DNA of 64,000 nucleotides from the NCBI GenBank assembly GCA_014529385.2, contig CM043948.1, forward strand, positions 23,984,451-24,048,450, given 5' to 3'. Positions 11,428 through 23,300 of the stretch are shown piece after piece. How positions within the stretch are numbered: the stretch's first letter is position 1; each line of letters starts with the position of its first letter. This stretch comes from Adiantum capillus-veneris. Taxonomy: Eukaryota > Streptophyta > Polypodiopsida > Polypodiales > Pteridaceae. Made by a program: the position numbers and the translations under genes. The notes under the pieces were generated by a model that ran no database searches, was not told where the DNA came from, and worked only from the letters and a program-made list of their open reading frames with translations.

Positions 11428-13917
11428 ATGATGAAACAAAATATACCGGAGAGGCCACCTCTTGTGGACCTAGATAGAGTATTTGGGGCACAAATGCCAA
11501 GAGGTCAGAGAGAACCAAGGGATGTGGGGTTTGTAATATTCGGCCAAGAGCGTAAATTCAGACCTTCACAAGTAGCAAAATGGGTAGGAAAAGAGTTTTC
11601 AGGCTCAGGAGATCCACATTCCCATTTAGCAAGTTATGCACAAGTATTAGAAGCCGAGGGAGTGGAAGAATTTAGGACTCAATTCCAAGGATTTGGGTTA
11701 ACCCTAGAAGGCAATACAGCTGATTGGTTTCAATCGTTAAGATTCACAGATTTCTTGGAGATGGATACTTTTTATGAGGAATTCACTCAGGAATTCTCCA
11801 AGAGAGGTATTAAACATAATACACTCTCATTAATCTATGATTTTAAATAGGAACCAAAAGAATCAGCCAGAGATGTCGTAAGAAGACTAAAAAGATATGT
11901 GAAACAATGCCCAGTAGAGGAGCTACCAACAGAAGAACGGTGAGTAAGTCGATTCATAGAGGGCATAAGAGATGGGATGTTGAGAAAGGACCTGTACATG
12001 AGAGCATGTAGAACCCTAGAAGAGGTCACTAAGGCTGCTATTGAGTTAGTAGACAACTGTGACATCTACAAAGAGATTGCCTTAGATACGGGATCAGATA
12101 GGAAGAGTGAAAGATCCACGGAGGTACCGTCTGTCAAAACCAAACCCAAGGCAGTTGGTGTGGATTTCAACTACGAATGAATAACGAAGGAAATACTCAA
12201 AAGAGTAGGCCAAAAGGAAGAGAAACCGTTGAAGTGGTGTGACGTGGAAAAGAAAATGACCAACCACACAATGGAAGAGTGCTATTATAACAAGAGGTAT
12301 GTACGAGAGCGGCCATACAATCAACCTAGGCCAACAATGCAACCTCCACCACCTAGGTATGTACCAGGAAATTATCAAGGGGAAGCTGAAAGGCCATTAC
12401 CAGTATTGGGGGCTCAACCTCTGCTACCAAGTGATAAGAAAATAGCTGTTAGATAAGCTCAAGGGAGTGAAGAACATGATGAGAGGCCTCTAGTACCAAC
12501 AGCTAGTTATTACGAGGAACCTAGCCATCAAATGAGTTACTACGGATTGCAAACGGCTGATGCAGCAGTGTCACAAGATCATTGGAATAACATTATGAAT
12601 GTACATCCAGGGAAAATCACAACCATGGGAGAAGATAAGGTTGCTCTAGACTTCCAAACATTAATGTTTATAGCCCAACAGGGTGGAGCAATGAGGAAAC
12701 CCTATCCTCCTAGACAACCTTATGGAGCGGGAAATGCAACAGCACCACCCACAAGAGGACCTTGTTTCAAATGTGGCGGTGACCATTTGGAGAAAGATTG
12801 TCCTAGGATTGATATCGCTAGAGTACAGTTAAATGGCTTTTGCCAAGACTACAAAGTGGCACACATCATAGCAGATTGTCCCCATAATCCGGACAAAAAA
12901 TCCAATGTAACTTTAAATGTGGTATCTACAATTCCATCAAGTGGATCAAAAAATGATCAAAAAGTTCCAGTAGAAGTGATCACAAAAGCTCAAAGAAAGA
13001 AGCTGAACCAATCTGATTTGGAAAATAACGAGAAGAGCCACAAGACTGTCAATGAAATGTGGAAAGAACGTAGAACATTAGCCAAACAGAGACGCGAGAA
13101 AAAACTTAGATCAATTTTTTACAAGCTAGAAGAAGCAGAGGAGAAATTGAGACAATAGAAAAAAGATATCACACAAAAGCGAGCGAGCAAAACAAAGAGC
13201 ACAATATCAGGAGGATCGGTGCTTATGGACAAAGTTTTTGAACCATTGGATGGAATTATGAGAGCATGCTCAGCTCGATTGCAAAACTAGCAAACACAGG
13301 AGCAAAAATGGCTAACTTACCCTTACGCAGAGCTAGAAAAGCAAAGGTTTGAGATGTGCAAACAGCTCATAGAGACATCGCAGGCATTGATAGAAAAGCC
13401 GCCTGCACATTTTCCTGAAAGAATAGTGAGACCACCAACACCTCAATAAGAGAAAACGAGTTCAAAGAAATCGCAAAAGTTGAGTGTAGCATCGGAATTA
13501 ATGAGGGCGGTTGTTCCTAGTTCCATGAGCTCACCTATGAGTGTTGAACCAATGAGAGAGTCAATCAAAAACAATGATTGGCACACACAACTATGGGATG
13601 CCGTAAGGAGAGCTAATGATAAATATGATGACGTGAAAGCGGCACCAATAAGTGTGGTGGGTGATGACAATTTACGGTTAGATCATGGGATTGAATCCTT
13701 GTATGGGGATCAAGGGTCTGAAACAACCCAAGACAACAGGCCACCTGAATATTTAGGGGATCATGAGACAACCTCTGAAGTGAAAAGGGTTACAACAAAC
13801 TGTCTCAAGAAGAAAGAAACAATAAACGTCACAGCAGTGATAGATATATTGGAGACTCCAATCCAATGCACCATAAAGATTGCAGAATTACTTAAACTTC
13901 GACCACGCCTATGGTAG
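11428..13917 (+). pseudogene. gag gene of element G
   Basis: One frame is kept for about 830 codons but broken by stops at 11,848 (TAG), 11,941 (TGA), 12,178, 12,454 and 13,156 and more after that. The N-terminal part looks like a retrotransposon gag capsid (FSGSGDPHSHLASYAQ, then WFQSLRFTDFLEMDTFYEEF). A zinc knuckle CFKCGGDHLEKDCP lies near 12,762-12,803, followed by a damaged second one. Gag proteins package the element RNA in cytoplasmic particles. A Lys/Glu-rich, probably coiled-coil stretch follows (about 13,040-13,150). Several stops sit where Gln would fit, such as DFK*EPKESARD. The start at 11,428 is the first ATG after the LINE junction and may not be the original one. Confidence 0.75.
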
Positions 13918-14386
13918 AAGGTGGGTAAATGTCTGGATGCCATGGTACAAGGGGACTTTTCCAATAGAAATCACTGAGTTAACTCCACAAGAGTTTCAGA
14001 AAACATTATCACAACCAGTACCTGTTAACAAGGTAGGTGAATATTGCGAGGGTGACGAGGGAAACACAACCCTTCCAGTGGAGTACAATGGAATTGAAAC
14101 AAAGGCAATCTTGGATAGTGGTGCAGGAATTGCCATAGCAACTAAAGAGATTTGGGAGAAATGGGAACGACTAGCCATTAGACAACCCAGAATGAAATTG
14201 CAATTGGCTGACGGATATGTCGAGAGACCGTTGGGATTACTTGAAAAAGTAATAGTTCAGTCGTGCCACATAGAATACGAACATACTTTTGTGATAGTGG
14301 ATTTTGGAAAGAAAGGCAATTATGACATTATTCTTGCACGATCATTCATGCGACAATTGAAAAATGGTCCAAGACTCGGGTTATAA
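13880..14386 (+). pseudogene. Retroviral-type aspartic protease of element G
   Basis: In the +1 frame relative to gag. The active-site triplet is in AILDSGAGIAIATKE (Asp-Ser-Gly at 14,113-14,121), followed by a flap-like region and the second hydrophobic motif YDIILARSFMRQL near 14,330-14,360, typical of Ty3/gypsy-class proteases, which cut the polyprotein. Just after this, the frame shifts again and continues in another frame (14,364-14,852) with acidic, unrecognised sequence instead of the expected reverse transcriptase. The gag/protease frame change could be a real frameshift signal or an indel. Confidence 0.75.
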
Positions 14387-16298
14387 CCACATTTATCTCA
14401 GACATCTCAATACCACTACAAGGATTAGTATGAAAGATCACAATTATCGGGATCTAGTACGCATTCCGGTAGGGGAATTTGATTCGACAACACAGAGAAA
14501 TTCTGACGCCTTGGTCTTTGGAACAAGGGCTAAAGAAATTTGGATGTGTGGAGCCTCAGAATGCGAGAGTCTCGTAAGAGAAGAATGCATTTTAGAACGT
14601 GCGATTGAGGATCCATTTTACATGCCAGAACCATTTCCTGAAGAAATTTTTGAACCATTTGAATGGGGACAAATTCTAGCGACATTAGACGTAAGTCTAA
14701 ATGAAACGACCCCAACCAAATTTTGTGATGAACATGGGAATAGAGTGCATCCAATTTACATGATCAGTATTGTGAAAGATCAAGAAACTGAACAACTTGA
14801 TGAGGAAGCTCAAGAAATTACAATGCCAAGCAATGACGGGGAAACAACTTGAAATTGCTTCAAAATAAGAAATGAAATCACCATGGATGATGAAACAGCA
14901 ACACATGCAGATGATGAGATCTTTTATGACTCATCAGAAAATGGATGGGAACCATTAGATGAAGAAAAGTGGGAAGGGCAAGAAAAGTTTTATGATTTTC
15001 CTAACCAGAAGCCATGTAGACAGCGTAGATATTTGCAGAGATGAAAGGTGGTACCACAATTAAGAAAGTGCGGGAAATGCCAAAATATGAGGGTAAAACA
15101 CACTTCTTAATGATGGTTAATGCAACAAACTGCATAAAGATAAAATCTTAGGGCATTTCATTGCAATGATACCAAAACCGAGAGAAAAGTCAAAAAGAAA
15201 GTCTACCCGGGGCAAAACAGAAGAACAAAAGACAACCAAGAAACAACCAAAAGTGGGCTTGGGAATGAGTACAACGGAACAAAAAGGAAATATCAAGAAC
15301 TCGGGCAAAAATTGAAGAATGTATGGACCACTAAAATGGAAAGTGATGCTGACGCCAAGAATAATCCAAGAATAGATGTGCCATCACATTACTGCAAGTA
15401 TACCTTGTAGGATAGGGACGTTGGTGGTACAACAACCTATGAGGGACCCAAAACACCAGGACTCATATGATGGGCCAGAGGGAGAGCATATGTTTTCTGT
15501 AGGCTTATCTGTGCACATTTTGACCCAACTTTTGACATAAGCCTAATCATCTAATGTATATGAGCTACCCTATGTGGTTAAACCATCACTTAGAACCAAT
15601 TTTGTCAAGATTGACCATTTTCTTGGCCAACCCAAACCTAAATGGTCAAAACCTATCTTGAATGCATAAATACATGCAAAAGTAGTCTTAACCTACTTAC
15701 TAAAGACCTATGCATATGTCCCAAGCCTTACATCAACCTCAGAAGTTATTATTTAGCATAGAAAACATACGCGTATGTTTGCAGGCATGTGAGAAAGGGG
15801 GAGGTCATGCCAAATTTTCATGGGAATGTGTCTAAGGACATAAGGGAACATCAAATCCAAAGAAAAGATTGCTAGAACACCCAATCCAAGCCATATTTAG
15901 CCAATTTCCAACTTGAAGCCAGAATTTGACCTAATCTTGGATTTGGAAAATTGACATATGATTTTAGGGGTTCTACAACCTTCAGTAGACCTCTAGAAGT
16001 CTCTACAAGATTTATATCCAAGAAATCTTCAAAATATAGCCAGTAGAAAACATACGTGTATGTTTTTTATCTCTTATTTTTTACATATACCAATGCCAAA
16101 CCTCTCCACAGAAGTAATCCATGGCACTATCCAAGCTCAATCAACAAATCTCAAGTTGATTGAACCACCAAAACCCAACTTATATCCCAAATTCACTCAA
16201 GGGAGCCAGATACAGACCTAAAGGGACAAAATTCTCTTTTACCCTCAAAAGGATAGCTAGAGACGGGTCAAACAAGTCAAGTCACTGAATTTGCGGAG
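14387..16298 (+). other. Internal region of element G without recognisable pol
   Basis: Up to about 15,300 there are open pieces rich in Asp/Glu and then Lys (for example 14,364-14,852), broken by stops and with no known domain. From 15,480 to 16,290 there is AT-rich non-coding sequence with long runs free of coding signal; it holds AAAACATACG(C/T)GTATGTTT near 15,761 and again near 16,040. No reverse transcriptase motif (such as YxDD) was found in any frame. Confidence 0.5.
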
Positions 16299-17342
16299 AT
16301 GGATGTACAGGAACCTCCTGTTCAAAGAAGATCTGCAGCAGATGGATTTAAGATTGATCCAACTCAAAGTCTCTTACAGAATACTCAGAGGCTGACAGAC
16401 CTAATGATACAAGATTTGAGGGCTAATATGAATACAGAAGAAGACATCCACTGGCAACATGCCATGGAGTGGGAGGTGAGAATATTACATTCCGTGAATA
16501 TTCAAATCTTACAGCCCTCTCAAGTCAATGAAGATTGGTATACCAGGCAATTGCCATTGCCTCTCATCAAGTATGAATGCCTGCAACGAAGAATAACCAT
16601 AATGACAAATACAGGTGAGGAGCAAGAAACAGAGCAGAGGTGTCCTAAAGTATGGCTGGAAACCCATCCTTCTTACAAGATCCATCTACTCAGGGCACCT
16701 CAAGAGTGCAAGGATGATATGAGCTTTTGTCCAGTAGCCAAGGTCAGAACGTGGCAGCAACATGACGATGTAGTGAAGCACCACAAGACGTTGTTAAATT
16801 ACCCAGCACTCCCAGGACCACCAAGAGGGGAACAGCCCACTGAAGCATATATGATGAAGACGCTGGAAGAAGTTGACACTATTTTTGAAGGATTACCAGA
16901 TCTATCCTACCAAATGACAAGGAAAATATGCAGGATGATGGCAGCGTGCATAGGAATGTACCGCAGGCCCACAATCACAAATACCCCGTGGATGTCTTAC
17001 CACGAAGGGAACAGAGGACTGGCCTATGATTTGAGCAAGCAACTTGATGAGTTTATACTCCATGGGCTCTTTGCTCGCTTGATGTTCATGCCGTCGTACT
17101 ACATAAATACCTTTGAGGAAGCATTCTATACAGGTTTCTTCACATTAAAGACAAAGATCTTCACCCCAAAGATTGATGATCTCCGTGGGAGATTTGTGAG
17201 CTACCATGCGATGGAGAGACAAGCAAAATTATATGCACAAATCTCCATGGCAGCAAAGAAGATGCAAGGGAATATCAATAAGGCCTGCAACTATTGGCCC
17301 ACAAAGGGACACTCCGACAAACTCAAGTCAAGGACGAGTTGA
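16299..17342 (+). CDS. Unrecognised 347-residue protein, 3' ORF of element G
   Basis: An uninterrupted frame starting MDVQEPPVQRRSAADGF and ending just before the polypurine tract. I do not recognise a family. It is rich in charged and aromatic residues, has no evident signal peptide or transmembrane helix, and holds a middle part with scattered Cys and a Met-rich part (LFARLMFMPSYYINTFEEAF). Its place between protease and 3' LTR is that of the extra 3' ORF found in some plant LTR elements (envelope-like or antisense ORFs in others), but without a membrane segment an envelope role is not supported. It is open although the gag gene beside it is full of stops, which suggests either younger sequence or selection. 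The start is the first ATG of the open frame. Confidence 0.55.
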   Translation: MDVQEPPVQRRSAADGFKIDPTQSLLQNTQRLTDLMIQDLRANMNTEEDIHWQHAMEWEVRILHSVNIQILQPSQVNEDWYTRQLPLPLIKYECLQRRITIMTNTGEEQETEQRCPKVWLETHPSYKIHLLRAPQECKDDMSFCPVAKVRTWQQHDDVVKHHKTLLNYPALPGPPRGEQPTEAYMMKTLEEVDTIFEGLPDLSYQMTRKICRMMAACIGMYRRPTITNTPWMSYHEGNRGLAYDLSKQLDEFILHGLFARLMFMPSYYINTFEEAFYTGFFTLKTKIFTPKIDDLRGRFVSYHAMERQAKLYAQISMAAKKMQGNINKACNYWPTKGHSDKLKSRTS

Positions 17343-17346
17343 TCTA

Positions 17347-17358
17347 GGAGGGGGGGAG
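17347..17358 (+). promoter_or_regulatory. Polypurine tract of element G
   Basis: AGGAGGGGGGAG immediately after the 347-codon ORF is the kind of purine tract that primes plus-strand DNA synthesis in LTR elements. The same tract is found, expanded, on the far side of the MULE (37,091-37,102), followed by TGCTAGAAG. Confidence 0.65.
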
Positions 17359-17359
17359 T

Positions 17360-17399
17360 CCTCGTCACTATGTGGCACGGCTGAATTCCAGAGGGGATC
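17360..17399 (+). repeat. Left terminal inverted repeat of the MULE
   Basis: The segment matches the reverse complement of 37,051-37,090 at 39 of 40 positions. Weaker similarity goes on inside (AGCCGTCCG on both sides). The preceding nine bases, 17,351-17,359, are the proposed target-site duplication. Confidence 0.85.
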
Positions 17400-18864
17400 A
17401 AGGGCTGGGGGAGTAGGGGGGATGAGAGCCGTCCGATTGGGGGGGAACCTCGGTTCAGGGGATGGCGGCGTACTAAATGAAGGGGGAGTGTGAGCATTCA
17501 ATGCTCTGGTGAACTACGCCTCGGTGAACTGCGAGCCTGCTGCTTTCCGCCTTGCGTGCCTCCCTGCGTTCTCCTCCCCTACGCTCCCTGTGTGCTCCTC
17601 GTTCCCTCAGTGCATGCCCCTGCCAAGGCAATTCACGCCTGCAGCGCTAGTTGTATCCTAGGTCCTCCTCGACCGCCAGCTTGAGCCCCTGCCACCCCAG
17701 TTCACTCTGCAGCGCCTGGTTGAGCAAGTGTGCACCAGGTGGTTTAGCCCCAGCACGACCTTGCACGCGTAGTTTAAAAACCAGGCTTTCCTCCTGCTCT
17801 CCATCCCGAGGGATTCACCATGGAAAACTTATCGCACCACGTAAGTGCAAGGGAGGGGGTTTTTTTACAAGTTACATAAGCGTATAAGTTAGGGGCAGAC
17901 CCCCAATAATTTATCTCCTAAGCTTAAAAATAAGGGAGGGGGCATCATATTTATTGGCTTTGGGGGGGGAGGGGGAGTGAGAAAAGGAAAAAATGAGAGG
18001 AATTTTTTGTGTTTTGAAATCATTGCTTCTTAAAAGAGTTTGCCCTTGAACTTTTGAGTCAAAAGCTACAAAGATCCATGCAAGAACTAACACTGCTTTG
18101 TATCAATTGCTTGTTTTGTGATTATAGTTCATTTGTTGAGAGATGAAAGCTATAAATAGTTTGTATAGATGCAAATTTACACGAAGAACCTAGCACAACT
18201 ATATGACCATGTTTTTTGAGTAATTTAGATGGGGCAAAATTGGATGAGTATTTAAAGTGCAAGCTCAACGTGTACATAGTTTGAAAGTCAAACTAAAACA
18301 CATCGATAGTACATCTAGTTATCAACATAAGTGGTTCCTTAGTACGTTGCCGTCACTATGCTACACACTCTTTGACTAGTTTTACTCAGTTAGATCATGT
18401 GAGACCTAAATTTTATATGTAAGATAGGGGTATGATAATTTTCTGCATTGATTGTCGTATAAGCGTAGAAAGGGGGGTCATATTTCCTAACATGAGTCGT
18501 ATATAGGGGTTTTATCAAAGTTGTCCGCTCGCATGTGGCGTCCCGTTTTATATATAGAGTGAATCCCCCGGGCTCTCCATACTCCCGCCTTCGATGCTGC
18601 AAGCCTCGCTTCATGCGCCCATGCTTATTACTTGCTTATTACCTTATGTAAGCTTTAATTTATTGAGCATTGAAGCATTGCAAATCATACCATAGTTTCA
18701 TATGCTCAGGGAGACCGTGAAGCTTTGATTGCAGGATAGGTTTACAATAGCCTTATACCCTCAGCTCTGTGCATTAAGCCTAATACCATGCCTTAAGCTT
18801 TAGGAGGAGAGCAATCGATTAAGCGTCCCGCTTCAAGAAGCTCGCAAATAAACAATCATGAGAG
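17400..18864 (+). other. Subterminal region of the MULE and probable 5' flank of the Ulp1 gene
   Basis: The first 400 bp are GC-rich with G runs, then comes a C/T-rich stretch (17,540-17,720) rich in CCTGC and CTCC. From 17,880 the sequence is AT-rich with no gene. It should hold the promoter of the Ulp1-like gene, but I cannot point to a convincing TATA box. Confidence 0.4.
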
Positions 18865-19766
18865 ATGGAAGATGCGAGGCCGCTCTACATCAAAATTGTG
18901 CGTGACAATGGGAGAAAAACTCGGCAACGCATTGCAATGGAAGAGTGCCGGGCTAACAAAATATGTTATGAGAAGAGGGTCGACATGATGAAACATCTTT
19001 AAGATGATCATGGCACCGAATGTGATATCCCGCTACGCAAGGGTGGTCGACCTCGAGGCATGATGAATCGGACTTCGTCAAGGGCAAACACATACAAGAA
19101 GCAATCAAAGGTGCGCTTCAAGGATGCGGCTTATAAGTTCGAGAGAAACAAATCAAAGTTTCTACAAGGGAGGGAGACGTCCTTGCTTCGAAAATGGAAT
19201 GCTTTCGATGAGAGTGAGAAGCTAGCAAAGGGATCGAAAGAAGCTTTTGTAGAAAGAGAAATGGCCAATGCATTAGGGGACTACATGAGCACAAAAGATG
19301 CACGCATGGCGGCTATACAAAAACGGATTGATGGTGGCTTCGAAATGAATGTAAGCATATATATCGCAATCATCAATTTTTATTTGTTATAAGGATTAAG
19401 TTTTTTTGGCTCTACGCTCTCGACTCTTTTTAGAAGCGTAACCCCGGTGGAAAAATACATAAGGAAGAGGAAAACGTAGAGGACAAAAAGGTAGAGGAGA
19501 AAGTTGATATTGAGCAAGCATGTACTTCAGTATGTCGCATGTAGTGTCGTTATTTAAATGACTAATTGTATGGTATGATGTTTTGGTGTTAAATGAGTTG
19601 CATGTCTTGTAGCCAAATCTCAAATTGGATGATGGTCATGGTCCTTTGCTTGCACCAGGAAAAAAAATGAAATTCATAGAGGGTACTCCCATACCGCTAG
19701 GTGCTTCCTTGCTTGAAAATTCGTTGTCCATTCAAAGAGGAAAACGGGTAAAACTTTGTTCATGTA

Positions 19767-19993
19767 TGTTACCATATACATGTGGTAGTGATGTGTGTGA
19801 ACACACTAGGACCGTCGGGGCATTTTTTCCCTCTTTAGGAGGTTTTTTCCCCCGTGCATTGTATATACGCCCATCACTCTAGGGCTATCTATCTTTCCAT
19901 TGCACACTAAGTAACATACTCTCTATTGTGTGCCTTGAGCTTCCTTCGTCTTCTCCAAGCTGTGTGTCTTTCTCTGCAACCCTAATTCCAACA
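19767..19993 (+). repeat. Copia-1 5' LTR
   Basis: Starts TGTTACCATATACATG and ends TAATTCCAACA. A TATA-like TGTATATACG lies in the middle (about 19,860), the probable start region for the element transcript. It differs from the 3' LTR by one T/C and one C/G change. Confidence 0.96.
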
Positions 19994-19995
19994 AT

Positions 19996-20007
19996 TGGTA
20001 TCAGAGC
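19996..20007 (+). promoter_or_regulatory. Copia-1 primer-binding site
   Basis: TGGTATCAGAGC, complementary to the 3' part of plant initiator tRNA-Met, two bases after the 5' LTR. It primes minus-strand cDNA synthesis. Confidence 0.92.
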
Positions 20008-20355
20008 AGGTCACGTCCTCCCGGGCTTAGTCGCCAGCTACTCCAGCACACGCCTGCTCACTTTCTCCGATTTCAGTGAGCTTTGGCGAGCGTTCGCAGG
20101 TCGACAAATATTTTGGGGAAGCTCGAGGAGCTTGGTCTGCTCGGAATTTTGATTTGGGCTCATTTCGGCCTCCGTTTCCACTACAGGCAGTACTGCACAG
20201 GCTATTTCGTCATTTTGTGCAGATTTTTTGTCAGTGCCGTTTTCTGCATAACAGGTGCCTTATAGTCTTCTACGGTTTGTGCTATATAGCACAAGTTGTT
20301 CCCGCTCCATTTCTCCTATTTTCGGGCAGTTTTCACATCAGGTGCAGCATTTACC

Positions 20356-23300
20356 ATGGCTGACAACAACAACACAGATGTGTTCAAGATGTTTGCTGTT
20401 GAGGACAGGTTGGATGGGGACAACTACCCTATGTGGGCTTATATGATGCAACATGTTCTTGTGTCAAAAGGTGTCTGGAACATTGTGCAGGGCATTGATG
20501 TACGTCCTAGTTCTGAAGATGTAGGCGATATTGAGGATGTTGCATGTCTTGCTGCAAGGATTGCAGCTGTTAGAGTTGTTTTGCCTACGGCAGAACAAGC
20601 TCGTTGGGATGTTAAGGATGCGCAGGCTCATGCATTGATTGCGTTGTCTGTGAAGCGCACCATTATTCCCCACATCCGTTCAGCAAAATCTGCAAAACAG
20701 GCTTGGGATATTCTAGCAGGTCTTTATGCAAGCCGCAATGAGGCTAAAATTGCTTTGCTGCGTAAAGAGCTAGAGTCGAAGATTATGCATGAGGAAGATG
20801 ATATGGACACTTTCCTTGCTAGTGTCAAGGATATCAATGAGCAACTCATTTCTGCAAGTGAAGTCATTTCGGACAGTTCCCTTGTGCAGACTGTTCTTGA
20901 TGCCTTACCAGATTCCTACCAGACTTTTGCTAGTACTTGGAGACTGATGACCCAAGGAAATCCTGAAGTTGTCAAGTTTGATGCATTATGCACATTGCTG
21001 TTGCAAGAGTCACTTTCTAGAAAAAACAGGACTAGGCAGCGTGCAGTTGAACAGGCTTTTATTGCTTCTCAAAGAAAGGGTGGTAACAGTAATGCAGCCA
21101 CTTCTTATGGTTCTGTTGTGAGTGGCAAAAATTTTGTTCCTAATGCTTCTGGTGGCAGCACTTCGTCTGGCAATTCTGGTGATAAGGGCAAAAAGAAGAT
21201 GCGTTGCCATTATTGTAAAGCCAATGATCACTTGATCAAGTCGTGTCCTAAGTTGAAGGCCAAAGAGGCTAAGAAGAAAGAGGGTGGTTCCACTGCAAAT
21301 GCTGGTTCCACTACAAATGCAGCCATTGTTGAGTCTTCTGTGAAAGGAGATTGTGATGCTGATGTTGATGCAGAATGGGCTTTTAGCGCAGAGTGCACTT
21401 ACAATCCTGCTGTCCATGATGCATGCTTGTCAGTTGCTGCAGATTCACATGTGTGGTATTTCGACAGTGGTGCTACAAAGCACATTACCTCACATCGTGA
21501 ATTGTTTACCTCTCTCGAGTCTGTCCCTCATGGGAATTCAGTCACTTGTGCCAACAACGCCTCTTATCCAGTTCAGGGAGTTGGAAAGATTGTGCTCACT
21601 GCTGCTAATGGCAGTTCCTTCACACTTGTTGATGCACTTTATGTACCTGGGATCAAGAAGAATCTCTTGTCTGTATCCGCACTTGCTAGACTTGGACTTG
21701 TAGTCAAATTTGTGGATGACAGATGTACAGTTCATGATCTCAGTTTTGGTGATGAAATTGTTGAATCTGGGCTTTTGTGCCGTGGGCTGTATAAGCTCAC
21801 TTTGTATGACAAGTGTGGACAAAATTTTGCAAATGCTGTTGCAGATTCAAGGGCTATTTCAGATGCAAAACTTTGGCATGCACGTTTTGGTCATCTGAAT
21901 TTTGCCAGTTTGCTCCGTTTGCAGAAATCTGATATGGTTGCTTCTTTGCCGCCTCTTGAAGCACCTGTCAAACATGTTTGTGAAGGCTGTATTCTGGGTA
22001 AAATGCAGCGTTCTAAGTTTCCAAAGGATGGTTCAGTTAGGGCCACATGCAGGTTGCAGCTTGTACATAGTGATGTTTGTGGGCCCATGCAAACTCCGTC
22101 CTTGGGCAATTACCTGTACTTCGTGACTTTCATTGATGATTACTCCAGGCATGCATGGGTATTTCTGCTTAAAGCGAAGTCCGAAGTTTTTATGTGCTTC
22201 AAACAATTTTTGGCTATGGCTGAAAATGTCTCAAAATGTACTATGGGCACCCTCCGTTCCGATCGAGGGGGGGAGTATATGTCTCATGAATTTAATGCAT
22301 TTCTGGCTAGTCGTGGGATAAAACACCAATGTACAGTGCCTTATACACCTCAGCAAAATGGTGTTGCTGAGAGGAAAAACAGGTCACTAACGGAAATGGC
22401 ACGATGTATGGTCAAAAGTCAAGCTTTGCCGCATTCTTTTTGGCTTGAGGCCATCATGTGTGCCACTTATGTACTTAACAGGTGTCCTACGAAAGCTTTG
22501 CAGTCTATTACTCCATATGAAGCATGGCATGATAGAAAGCCTTCTATTGAGCACATACGTGTTTTTGGCTGTTTGGCATATGCTTTGGTGCCACAAGTGC
22601 AGCGCAGAAAATTGGATGATAAGTCTGTCAAATGTATTTTTGTTGGTTATAGTGCTGAAAGCAAAGGTTACAGGTTGTATCATCCACAAACAAAACGTAT
22701 TCTGGTTTCACGGGATGTAGTGTTTGTGGAAGATTCTGTTCAGCCCTTGCTATCATGTACTAGAGACAGTAATGTAAGCTCACAGGACATTTATGACACT
22801 TTGTTGCCTCTTTTCAGTGGTGGAAATACGAATGTAAGTTCCAATGAGGCAAATGTACAGCCTATCGGGGTTTCTGAAAATGTTTTAGAACAGCCTATTA
22901 CTGATGCAGATGTACATGATGTACTTGATGAGGAAAGGGCTGAAAATGAGCAGGCTAGAGGTATGCCAAAATGGCTGGTGCACACTTTGTGTGACAGTAA
23001 ATTGGATCCACCTTTATCTAGTCGTACTCGTTCAGGCTCTCGCCATGCATCTTATGCATCAGATTGTTATGCTTTGGCTGTGTCTAGTTTACATGATGTT
23101 GAGGAGCCTCTGTCTTTTGATGAAGCACAGAATCCAGAAAATTGGATTGCTGCCATGAAATCAGAATATGATGCACTTATAGAGAATGACACATGGACTT
23201 TATGTGATTTGCCTCCTGGCAAAAAGGCCATTGGTACGAAGTGGGTTTACAAGTTGAAATGCAAGCCGGATGGTGAGATCGATCGCCATAAGGCTCGACT

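Larger units (their letters stand above)
11379..17359 (+). mobile_element. Element G: pol-less LTR retroelement (gag, protease, 3' ORF)
   Basis: The element starts, 5'-truncated, where LINE A2 ends, and holds a gag frame, an aspartic protease, about 1.3 kb without recognisable genes, an open 347-codon ORF, and a polypurine tract (AGGAGGGGGGGAG) at about 17,347-17,358. No reverse transcriptase, RNase H or integrase is seen anywhere in it. Its 3' LTR is not adjacent: the MULE 17,360-37,090 is inserted at the tract, and the sequence resumes with GGGGGGAGTGCTAGAAG at about 37,095, where a TG start for the LTR and a TATA-like AGTATAAAGG further on are found. It would depend on enzymes supplied by another element. 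Confidence 0.75.

Noticed and set aside
13880-14386. Pararetrovirus origin of the gag-protease element
   Set aside because: No movement protein, reverse transcriptase or other viral motif is visible, and the 3' polypurine tract with LTR start points to an LTR retrotransposon.
17371-17880. TGTGGCACGG at 17,371 as the start of the 3' LTR of element G
   Set aside because: The same sequence occurs inverted at 37,051-37,090, which marks it as a terminal inverted repeat; the tract AGGAGGGGGGAG continues better into TGCTAGAAG at 37,103.
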